Shown: positions 1 through 5,557 of the stretch, one piece after another
Position numbering within the stretch: position 1 is the stretch's first letter
How the letters are laid out: every line of letters begins with the position of its first letter
Assembly (NCBI GenBank): GCA_964398885.1
Contig: CAYNOU010000102.1
Location: 1-5,581, forward strand
Length of the DNA: 5,581 bases
Direction: 5' to 3'
DNA from: JAGMCF01 sp964398885
Lineage (GTDB): Bacteria; Cloacimonadota; Cloacimonadia; JGIOTU-2
Translations under genes and position numbers: made by a program
Notes under the pieces: generated by a model
Database searches by the model: none
Told to the model about the DNA's origin: nothing
The model's input: the letters and a program-made list of their open reading frames with translations, nothing else

Positions 1-32
1 GTAATATAGGTTTCGTTAGAACCTGGTTTTAA
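1..32 (+). CDS. Possible 3' end of an upstream gene (outer-membrane-type C-terminus)
   Basis: In the frame beginning at base 3 the sequence reads N-I-G-F-V-R-T-W-F followed by a TAA stop at 30-32. A C-terminal Phe after a short strand with several hydrophobic residues is what outer-membrane beta-barrel proteins show at their last strand, and the 802-residue barrel protein in this window also ends in Phe. Only nine residues are visible and the other two + frames stop within the first nine bases, so this is a guess from frame and residue pattern. The alternative is that these bases are simply non-coding. Confidence 0.25.
   Translation, partial: NIGFVRTWF
8..30 (+). terminator. Weak hairpin followed by T-run, possible terminator
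   Basis: AGGTT (8-12) pairs with AACCT (20-24), extended by a T13-G19 wobble, around a five-base loop. GG and TTTT (27-30) follow. The stem is short, and it would overlap the possible stop codon of the upstream gene, so a rho-independent terminator is only a weak possibility. Confidence 0.15.
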
Positions 33-113
33 AAAATTGTGTTAATGTGTAAATAATTTGGAAAAGGTATCTCTTTGAAGTTTATTAATTAAGTGTTTTT
101 TATTACTGTAAAG

Positions 114-127
114 TTTTTACAAAGATA
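114..127. repeat. 14-bp direct repeat, left copy
   Basis: TTTTTACAAAGATA occurs here and again at 397-410, on either side of the GC-richer palindromic block. Just inside the pair lies a 9-bp inverted repeat, TGCAAAATA at 135-143 and TATTTTGCA at 380-388, with 7 and 8 bases between each arm and its direct repeat. The pair could be a footprint of an insertion, a duplicated promoter-like motif, or chance in AT-rich DNA. The exact match is seen directly; the role is inference. Confidence 0.45.
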
Positions 128-148
128 TGAGTTATGCAAAATACCCTT

Positions 149-178
149 TCCGTCAAGGCTCGCTTGCCGAGACTGATT
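149..178. repeat. Short palindromic repeat unit, copy A
   Basis: The unit runs TCCGTCAAGGC, T, CGCTTGCCG, A, GACTGATT. It matches copy B (280-310) in 28 of 31 aligned columns. It folds as CTCG (159-162) with CGAG (168-171) around a CTTGC loop, with additional GTC/GAC complementarity outside. It flanks the 93-bp palindromic element on the left. This looks like an interspersed repeat of the REP type; no transposase is present. Confidence 0.6.
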
Positions 179-180
179 CT

Positions 181-273
181 TGTCATTCCGTACTTGATGC
201 GGAATCCAATATCCTTTATTTAAATGGATTCCCGTCCCCAATTTCTTGAGGACAAGCTTTCACGGGAATGACA
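181..273. repeat. 93-bp palindromic element with TGTCATTCC / GGAATGACA ends
   Basis: The terminal inverted repeats are TGTCATTCC (181-189) and GGAATGACA (265-273). A central inverted pair is GGAATCCA (201-208) with TGGATTCC (225-232). Each half can also fold alone: ATTCCG (185-190) with CGGAAT (200-205), and ATTCCCGT (228-235) with ACGGGAAT (262-269), so the element can switch between one long hairpin and two side hairpins. Repeats starting TGTCATTCC and carrying GGAATCCA are known as interspersed palindromic elements in many unrelated bacterial genomes. No open reading frame or target-site duplication beyond a trivial CT is visible, so it is a non-autonomous, MITE-like or REP-like sequence. 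Confidence 0.75.
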
Positions 274-279
274 CTCGTC

Positions 280-310
280 TCCGTCAAGGCACCGCTTGCC
301 GTGACTGATT
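280..310. repeat. Short palindromic repeat unit, copy B
   Basis: The unit runs TCCGTCAAGGC, AC, CGCTTGCCG, T, GACTGATT. It is a near-copy of the unit at 149-178. GTCA (283-286) pairs with TGAC (302-305) and GGCA (288-291) with TGCC (297-300). In the fold shared with copy A, C-A-C (290-292) pairs with G-T-G (301-303), with G294-C300 closing the same CTTGC loop. The middle pair is A-T here and T-A in copy A, so the stem is kept while the sequence differs. Confidence 0.6.
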
Positions 311-360
311 GGCGGAGCCCGTCTTGGCTCCTCCAAGCCGAGGCAGACAAGCCGTAGCCA
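311..360. repeat. GC-rich palindromic stretch next to copy B
   Basis: GGAGCC (314-319) pairs with GGCTCC (326-331), and the overlapping CTTGG (323-327) pairs with CCAAG (333-337), giving two mutually exclusive hairpins. CAAGCCG is repeated directly at 334-340 and 348-354. Base composition is unlike the surrounding AT-rich DNA, and the stretch continues straight on from repeat copy B. It is probably part of the same mosaic of dispersed palindromic repeats; no coding content is seen. Confidence 0.45.
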
Positions 361-396
361 GAAATGAAGTGAAATTATCTATTTTGCAGATCTCAT

Positions 397-410
397 TTTT
401 TACAAAGATA
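397..410. repeat. 14-bp direct repeat, right copy
   Basis: This is an exact second copy of TTTTTACAAAGATA (first copy 114-127). It ends six bases before the GGAG ribosome site of the secreted-protein gene, so it could lie in that gene's 5' leader or promoter. The nearby TATTTTGCA (380-388) is the right arm of a 9-bp inverted repeat whose left arm is at 135-143. Confidence 0.45.
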
Positions 411-415
411 AAAAA

Positions 416-419
416 GGAG
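416..419 (+). promoter_or_regulatory. Ribosome binding site that fixes the start at 426
   Basis: GGAG, preceded by a run of A, lies six bases before ATG 426 (a second ATG follows at 429). The later in-frame ATG codons at 510 and 516 sit inside the signal-peptide core and have no purine-rich site upstream. The start is therefore 426 even though this gives an unusually long N-terminal stretch before the hydrophobic core. Confidence 0.75.
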
Positions 420-425
420 TAAAAG

Positions 426-1592
426 ATGATGAGCAAAGCGAAATCCCTGCCCGACAGATGGCAGGCGGGCCGATACTTATCGGGAAAAAAAGTAATTTGT
501 TTAATATTTATGTTAATGTTTGTTTCAACCCTGACCAATGGATTTCCTATTGATATTGAAAAATTATATGAAGGAGAATATGATATATTTTACGCATCCA
601 GTTTTGACCCAGATAATCCGGGAGCACAACCGCTTGTATTCATATTTCAGATTACGAATAATGATACAATTCCCAGAGGATGCAAATTATCACTATCATT
701 CAGCTCAAACCAATATCCAGATATGTTAACACAAAATGAGGGAACAATAAAAAATTATATCCAGTTGGGCAGCACTACAGATGACTCCTTGCGGCTTGCT
801 GCAGGACGATCAATAACTATTTCTAATAGAGATGTAATAAATTCTGATGTACATATTGAGGGAAGTTGGGATGACATTTTAGACAAAAATGAAGATTTTA
901 AGAATCTTGTATTAGATACAGGCAGTCTGCCTGCAGATACATATTACTTTACCTTGATTGCATTTAATCCGAATTCTCCTTTTCCAACAGAGGATAATAT
1001 ATACAGTGAGCTTTTAGCATCTGTTGATGTTGTTAACCCGAGCGGTGTTACTCCTATCTCACCTGGTGAACCATTTACCAACGCACCTCCAGAAATCGTC
1101 GGAAATCTACCAATATTTTCATGGTTCGCGAATATCTCTCAGTTTAATCTTGAAATATTTGAAGTAGAATCAGGAGAAGTCCCGGATGACATTGTTAATA
1201 AAGACCCCTATTTCGCCCAGGAACAAATTGTCTCTAATATATTTCCTTATCCAGATTATGCCCCTGAATTAGTTTCAAATCAAACTTATGCATGGCGAGT
1301 TATTGGTATTGTGCAAACTACACAAGGACAGGTTCTTGTAGAGAGTGTGTTGTGGTGTTTCGTTATTTCAAGTAATCAGGTGCCTGACCCAGAGATACAA
1401 AATATAACATATTTTGTTGAAAACCTGGAAAACTTAGGAATACTTGATTTAGGAAATTTGAATATTGGAAATTTCACTCCAACCGGTGAAGTGTATCTGA
1501 ATGGAAATTTGATTCCGGTTGAAGATTTAATTGAACTGCTTAATAATATTCTAAATGGTAGTTCTGAAATATTAAAAATTGAGATTGAGTAA
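426..1592 (+). CDS. Secreted protein with C-terminal Ig/Fn3-like domain, function unknown
   Basis: This 388-residue protein is predicted to be exported. Two lysines (21-22) precede a hydrophobic core at about 23-36, with likely signal peptidase I cleavage after TNG (residue 39). Residues 7-20 (SLPDRWQAGRYLSG) are encoded by a palindromic insertion, described under the repeat at 444-485; without them the signal peptide would be of normal length. Residues about 41-205 look like a beta-rich domain (FIFQITNN, LPADTYYFTLIAF). Residues about 208-315 run PISPGEPF, PIFSW (229-233), Y-P-D-Y-A-P, then TYAWRV (287-292), a pattern I associate with Fn3/Ig-like domains in secreted proteins of Bacteroidota-like bacteria. 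The tail (about 330-388) is rich in Leu, Asn and Gly. No catalytic motif is visible. The gene lies 150 bp upstream of the FecR gene on the same strand and could share its envelope role, but an inverted-repeat element separates them. I do not recognise the family. Confidence 0.85.
   Translation: MMSKAKSLPDRWQAGRYLSGKKVICLIFMLMFVSTLTNGFPIDIEKLYEGEYDIFYASSFDPDNPGAQPLVFIFQITNNDTIPRGCKLSLSFSSNQYPDMLTQNEGTIKNYIQLGSTTDDSLRLAAGRSITISNRDVINSDVHIEGSWDDILDKNEDFKNLVLDTGSLPADTYYFTLIAFNPNSPFPTEDNIYSELLASVDVVNPSGVTPISPGEPFTNAPPEIVGNLPIFSWFANISQFNLEIFEVESGEVPDDIVNKDPYFAQEQIVSNIFPYPDYAPELVSNQTYAWRVIGIVQTTQGQVLVESVLWCFVISSNQVPDPEIQNITYFVENLENLGILDLGNLNIGNFTPTGEVYLNGNLIPVEDLIELLNNILNGSSEILKIEIE
444..485. repeat. 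Palindromic insertion, in frame inside the signal-peptide codons
   Basis: CCTGCC (446-451) pairs with GGCAGG (460-465). The overlapping GCCCG (449-453) can instead pair with CGGGC (466-470), and CCGATA (470-475) is followed by its complement TATCGG (478-483). The 42 bases are exactly 14 codons, S7 to G20 of the secreted protein. They are GC-richer than the gene body and resemble the palindromic sequence just upstream of the gene. Removing them joins MMSKAK directly to KKVICLIF, a standard signal-peptide start. The exact insertion borders are inferred. Confidence 0.55.
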
Positions 1593-1613
1593 TCTGTTTT
1601 TATAACAAATTTC

Positions 1614-1722
1614 ACCCCGTGTAATAAAAAGCTTGAGGTATGCAATAATATAATACGTCCTGTGGGTATTATCTAAAAATATTTCACTATTACACTTTCC
1701 GTTCCGATCTATTACACGGGGT
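1614..1722. repeat. 109-bp intergenic element with perfect 13-bp inverted ends
   Basis: ACCCCGTGTAATA (1614-1626) and TATTACACGGGGT (1710-1722) are exact reverse complements. TATTACAC occurs a second time inside at 1688-1695, so the left arm has two possible pairing partners. In the middle, ATAATAC (1650-1656) pairs with GTATTAT (1666-1672) around a nine-base loop. The element fills most of the gap between the secreted-protein gene and the FecR gene and ends 11 bases before the latter's GGAGG. It could be a dispersed MITE-like repeat, a structured leader controlling the downstream operon, or both. A TATAAT at 1649-1654 lacks a matching -35 box. No T-run follows the right arm, so it is not a typical terminator. 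Confidence 0.6.
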
Positions 1723-1742
1723 AAGCATTATTTGGAGGAAGG

Positions 1743-2435
1743 ATGAAAAAGATTTTTATCTTAATATTCATTATTATTCTATTTAGTAACATTACCGTAT
1801 TTGCGAAAACGAATTCTCCTGCTGCTGTAGTATTAAAAGCAAACGGAGAGATTGTTTTACACAGACAAAATGCCAATAGCCAGGTTGAAAGTGGAGATGT
1901 GCTTTATTCTGGAGACCAATTACTTTCCAAAGAAGAATCAATGGCTGCAATTAGATTTGTTGATGATGGTGCAATTATTAAGCTCTTTTCAAATTCTATT
2001 CTTTCAATTAATACAGAAAAAAAGGTTAAAAAGTTAGATAAAAAACTTTTTTTGGAAATCGGGGACTTATGGTCAAAAGTAACAAAAGAGAAAGGGATGT
2101 ATCAGATTCAGACCCCAACCTCAGTTGCTGCAGTTAAAGGAACAAATTTCTATACAAATGTAAAAGAGGATGGAGAAACTATGGTTATTACTTTTGAGGG
2201 TATTGTTGAATTGCGAACAAATGTGGGTTCAAAGGATGTTGAAGCAGGCAATACAGGTATCGCAAAAGAAGGTGAAATACCAACTATTGAGGAGACTAAA
2301 CCAGAACAAATCTCAAAAGAAATAAAAGAGGAAATTGAACAGGAAAAAAGTAATATACTGGAACTTAATTTGAAGAATGAAGATGGTGAAACAAAAACAT
2401 TGAGAATCTATCTTAAAAATTCGGAGAATGAATGA
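1743..2435 (+). CDS. Periplasmic FecR-domain protein
   Basis: This 230-residue protein has an N-terminal signal peptide (KK then a hydrophobic core, cleavage after VFA at residue 21). A FecR domain spans about residues 45-173: G-D-V-L-Y-S-G-D-Q-L (51-60), a beta-rich stretch with RFVDDGAIIKL (71-81), LEIGDLWSKV (104-113), then the family's most characteristic part, QIQTPTSVAAVKGTNF (121-136) and FEGIVEL (151-157). The tail (about 183-230) is acidic and charged and may be partly helical. Classical FecR proteins carry an N-terminal sigma-binding segment and an internal membrane helix; neither is present, so this is the secreted FecR type, probably a periplasmic structural or binding protein. 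GGAGG (1734-1738) lies four bases before the start. The stop codon overlaps the start of the barrel gene (ATGA at 2432-2435), which implies translational coupling and joint function. Confidence 0.9.
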   Translation: MKKIFILIFIIILFSNITVFAKTNSPAAVVLKANGEIVLHRQNANSQVESGDVLYSGDQLLSKEESMAAIRFVDDGAIIKLFSNSILSINTEKKVKKLDKKLFLEIGDLWSKVTKEKGMYQIQTPTSVAAVKGTNFYTNVKEDGETMVITFEGIVELRTNVGSKDVEAGNTGIAKEGEIPTIEETKPEQISKEIKEEIEQEKSNILELNLKNEDGETKTLRIYLKNSENE

Positions 2436-4840
2436 AATTAAATATAGTGAAGATTATCCTAATTCTGCTCATTCTTGCTTGCTATCAACTAATTTTTGCA
2501 GATGCGACTCCACAATTTAATCATTTGCCTCCGGATTTCGTTGAATCTGGAAAAACGCTTCATCTAAAATTGGAAGTTATTAATGGTATAGAGCAAGTTA
2601 AAGAGGTATATCTTTTTTATAGAAAAGGTAATCTTGGTTATACTCAAGTTGATATGAAATATAGCAGTGATATGAATCCTGCTTTCAGTGCAGAAATTCC
2701 AGCAGATTTTATTACCCAGGATATTGAATATTATTTCCGCATTATACTTACAGACGGAGAGGAGATAACATTGCCAGCAATGGATGCAATAGACAATCCT
2801 TTCCGAGTGCCTCTAAAAGTTACTGAGGAAATCTCTAAACATAAAGTATTCAAAAAATTAAGTCCTGCGGATGAATTTAATTTTACTACTAAAGATTTTA
2901 TGATTGTAATTTCATATTTTGTTATTGAGGAAGAGATAAAGGATAAAGTAATCAAACTGTTATTTGATGGAATTGATGTTACAGATAATACGACTGTTAC
3001 TACAAATATGTTGGTTTATAAACCAAAGAGAATAACCACGGGCAAACATTCAATAAAGATTACTTCATACAATGATGATGGCTCTGTTTATGAATCAGAC
3101 GAGTGGACTGTTGATGTAAAAGAGGAAAAACTAACCCAGAGGTTGCCGATTACTATTAATGGAGATTTGTCTTTAATTTCAAGATTTAAATCATATTCCG
3201 CGGAAGATAGTTCTTATTACTATGATAAGAAGGATGAATGGAAAAATTTTGGCTATTTGAAACTATGGGGCGAAAAAGATTGGTTCAGATATAAGGGAAG
3301 ACTTTACCTTTCTTCAGATGAAGATAAAAGTAAACAATCTGTTAATAGATATTCATTAGAAATGTATATTCCTCACCTTTCACTTTATTTAGGAGACCAT
3401 AATCAAAGTTTTACGAACACAATGATTTCAGGGAAAAATGTTCGTGGTTATGGCGGTATAGTAGATTTTAAATTTTTTAAATTGCATTCATTCTATGGTC
3501 AGATTAAGAGGAACATTACAGGAAGAGAAGAATATGAATATGTTATAGATTCCACTTCTGTTCCTTATGATACTGTTGCAGTGGATACGAACATTATTGC
3601 AGGCTCATATAAAAGAAACTGCTTTGGGATGCGATTACAGTTCGGGAGTGAGCGGATATTTGTGCTTGGACTATCTGCCTTAAAGATAAAAGATGATATG
3701 GAATCCGAAGAATTTGCTGCTAATCCTAAAGATAATATTGTTGTTGGTATTGATAGCAAGTTATCTTTATTCAGACGAAGATTGGTTTTAGGAGCAGAGA
3801 TTTCTACAAGTCTACTAAATAATGATATAAGCGGGGGAGTGATTAGTGAAGAAGATTTAGATACTTTGGATATTGAACTACCTTGGGGTATTAAACCAGC
3901 AAACATTTCAGATATTATTGTTATCAATGAAAATATGGAACCTCTAATGCCGAATAAAAATTCTGTTGCTGGTGAGATTTATGGACGAATATTTTTCCTG
4001 AATAACTTATTAAATGTGAAATATTCATATATTGGTGGTAGTTATAATTCATTAGCCAATCCCTACTTGCAAAAGGATAAAGCTGGCTTTAATATGCGAA
4101 ATAGTTTGCGTCTTTTAAATAATCAAATAAATCTTACTGCAGGTTATAATAGTTATCAAGATAATTTAAGTGATAATAAGACAGGAACCACTAAAGCCAA
4201 AGGTTTATTCGCAAACATTGGCTATTATCCTCAAAATATAGATATTCCAAATATTAACATCAATTATCAGCAGTCAAATAGAGTAAAAGACGCTTCAGAT
4301 TCACTTTATCAAGCTGACCAATTTAATAATTCAATTGGCTTTAGCACCTCTTATAAAATACCTCAAATAAAATTTGCTCAGACTCGCGTATCTTTAAATA
4401 TTTATAGTTCCAATTCAATTGATAATCAATTCAAAACTTTTGATATAAATTCCCAGAATTATCAATTTAGTATTAGTTCTATTTTAAACGACTTACCCCT
4501 ATCATCTAATCTGTCATTTTATTATATGAAAACTGAAGATACGACTGAGGATACTACAAGAACAAGTAGTGATTATAAAGGATTACACCTCAGAGAATGT
4601 TATAGCTTTATACCTGATAGATTGAGCTCTTACTTAGAATATAGCTGGACAAATTCAGCCGGGACTTCCGAATATACAAAAAATTATGTTTCATTAGGTG
4701 TTAGTCATAAATTAAAACTTTTTGGTGCGGAGACATTTCTTGGCGGGGAAGTCTCTTATATGATATATAAAAATAAATCTATTCCAAATAGTGATTATAA
4801 TCAGACGGAATTCAGACTTAAAATTAGTCAGAAATTTTAG
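2432..4840 (+). CDS. Outer-membrane beta-barrel protein with two N-terminal Ig-like domains
   Basis: This 802-residue protein has a signal peptide with likely cleavage after IFA (residue 23); I-L-A-C at 14-17 also resembles a lipobox, so lipid attachment is a less likely option. Residues about 25-130 form one Ig/Fn3-like domain (EVYLFYRKG, IEYYFRIILTDGEE, DNPFRVPL). Residues about 140-230 form a second (KLSPADEF, LLFDGIDVTDN, TTGKHSIKITSYNDDGS). From about 238 to the end the sequence alternates polar and hydrophobic residues in many strands rich in Tyr, Ser and Asn. It includes a conserved-looking GDHNQSFTN...GKNVRGYGG (321-342) and SYNSLANPYL (537-546), and finishes with FRLKISQKF, a C-terminal Phe signature of outer-membrane barrels. 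TEDTTEDTT (701-709) is a tiny tandem repeat. GGAG (2423-2426) lies inside the end of the FecR gene, five bases before the start. A transport, surface-anchoring or assembly role is possible; the family is not recognised. Confidence 0.85.
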   Translation: MKLNIVKIILILLILACYQLIFADATPQFNHLPPDFVESGKTLHLKLEVINGIEQVKEVYLFYRKGNLGYTQVDMKYSSDMNPAFSAEIPADFITQDIEYYFRIILTDGEEITLPAMDAIDNPFRVPLKVTEEISKHKVFKKLSPADEFNFTTKDFMIVISYFVIEEEIKDKVIKLLFDGIDVTDNTTVTTNMLVYKPKRITTGKHSIKITSYNDDGSVYESDEWTVDVKEEKLTQRLPITINGDLSLISRFKSYSAEDSSYYYDKKDEWKNFGYLKLWGEKDWFRYKGRLYLSSDEDKSKQSVNRYSLEMYIPHLSLYLGDHNQSFTNTMISGKNVRGYGGIVDFKFFKLHSFYGQIKRNITGREEYEYVIDSTSVPYDTVAVDTNIIAGSYKRNCFGMRLQFGSERIFVLGLSALKIKDDMESEEFAANPKDNIVVGIDSKLSLFRRRLVLGAEISTSLLNNDISGGVISEEDLDTLDIELPWGIKPANISDIIVINENMEPLMPNKNSVAGEIYGRIFFLNNLLNVKYSYIGGSYNSLANPYLQKDKAGFNMRNSLRLLNNQINLTAGYNSYQDNLSDNKTGTTKAKGLFANIGYYPQNIDIPNININYQQSNRVKDASDSLYQADQFNNSIGFSTSYKIPQIKFAQTRVSLNIYSSNSIDNQFKTFDINSQNYQFSISSILNDLPLSSNLSFYYMKTEDTTEDTTRTSSDYKGLHLRECYSFIPDRLSSYLEYSWTNSAGTSEYTKNYVSLGVSHKLKLFGAETFLGGEVSYMIYKNKSIPNSDYNQTEFRLKISQKF

Positions 4841-4868
4841 TTTATAAAATATATGGAGGTAAATTCAG

Positions 4869-5471
4869 ATGAAAAAGACATTACTCTTAAGTACCGGGAT
4901 AGTAGTAATAGCAATTTTATTACTTCTTCCCAGTTGTGGGCCCAATCTCAGCGAGTTCCAATATTTAAAGGAACCGCAGATAAGCACAAGACCTACACAA
5001 AAAATGATTGTTGTTGAACTCAAGGGTGACCCAAATGTTACTTCTCCAGAGGCAATTCCAATCTTATATAAAACATTTTTCCGGCTAAAAAAGGAAGTGA
5101 AAGGAATGGAAATGGCTCCTCCCCGTGCCCGTTGGCTTAGTCCATTTGATACACCTAAAAGCGAATGGGTGGGATTGTTTGGACTGCCTGTTCCTGAAAG
5201 TGTTAACACTCTGCCAGAAAAAAAGAAAGAATCTGAACCAGATGTAAGGATTGAAAACTGGGAATACGGAGAAGTAGCAGAAATACTGCATATCGGTCCA
5301 TATGATAAAGAGATGCAAACCATTGAAAAACTGCATAATTTCATTCAAGAGAATGGATACAAAATTGCAGGACCTCATGAAGAAGAATATCTAAAAGGTC
5401 CAGGAATGTTTTCTAAAGGTAATCCAGAAAAATATCAAACAATAATCAGATATCGTATTGAAAAGGAATAA
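4869..5471 (+). CDS. Lipoprotein with GyrI/SOUL-like small-molecule-binding domain
   Basis: This 200-residue protein has a lipoprotein signal peptide: KK, a hydrophobic core at 5-20, then L-P-S-C with the acylated Cys at 23. The +2 residue is Gly rather than Asp, which by the E. coli rule favours the outer membrane. Residues about 44-198 match the GyrI-like (AraC effector-binding / SOUL) fold in two halves. The second half holds the most typical motifs: EVAEILHIGPYDKEMQTI (135-152) and KIAGPHEEEY (165-174), the acidic run being in the region where this fold often places its ligand-pocket glutamate. Members bind cationic or aromatic ligands or heme, and a few are hydrolases; which applies here cannot be read from the sequence. 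The gene starts 28 bp after the barrel gene, with GGAGG (4855-4859) nine bases before ATG and no terminator between, so it is probably the last gene of the FecR-barrel operon. Confidence 0.88.
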   Translation: MKKTLLLSTGIVVIAILLLLPSCGPNLSEFQYLKEPQISTRPTQKMIVVELKGDPNVTSPEAIPILYKTFFRLKKEVKGMEMAPPRARWLSPFDTPKSEWVGLFGLPVPESVNTLPEKKKESEPDVRIENWEYGEVAEILHIGPYDKEMQTIEKLHNFIQENGYKIAGPHEEEYLKGPGMFSKGNPEKYQTIIRYRIEKE

Positions 5472-5557
5472 GTCTTTAGAATACAGGAATGGATGTGAGG
5501 TCTCTAAACTTCTTATTTCAGAAATTTTGATATATAACATACTTTCTGATAATTTTC

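Larger units (their letters stand above)
33..425. other. Gene-free upstream region with nested repeats
   Basis: There is no credible gene here on either strand. Bases 33-148 are plain AT-rich sequence in which no convincing -35/-10 pair is visible. Bases 149-360 are clearly richer in G and C and consist almost entirely of palindromic repeat units, listed separately. Bases 361-425 return to AT-rich sequence and end in the ribosome site of the secreted-protein gene. The promoter of that gene must lie in this stretch, but no good match could be picked out. Confidence 0.7.

Noticed and set aside
149..310. CRISPR array reading of the two repeat units
   Set aside because: There are only two imperfect copies separated by a palindrome of about 100 bases, with no further repeats and no cas genes.
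384..412. Possible promoter TTGCAG - 17 bp - GATAAA
   Set aside because: Both boxes match the consensus poorly (3/6 and 4/6), and transcription would start at or inside the ribosome site at 416-419.
284..538. 84-codon minus-strand reading frame over the repeat block and the start of gene 1
   Set aside because: It consists of palindromic repeat DNA and antisense to a well-supported gene start. It has no protein-like composition and no ribosome site.
1614..1722. Integron attC site reading of the inverted-repeat element
   Set aside because: The ends lack the RYYYAAC / GTTRRRY core sites, and the flanking genes form an operon rather than a cassette.
3565..3927. 120-codon minus-strand reading frame inside the barrel gene
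   Set aside because: It lies fully within a continuous 802-codon frame and has no domain features or ribosome site of its own.
4865..5344. 159-codon minus-strand reading frame opposite the lipoprotein gene
   Set aside because: The + strand frame has a lipobox, a recognisable GyrI-like domain and a strong ribosome site. The antisense frame is a Ser-rich shadow.
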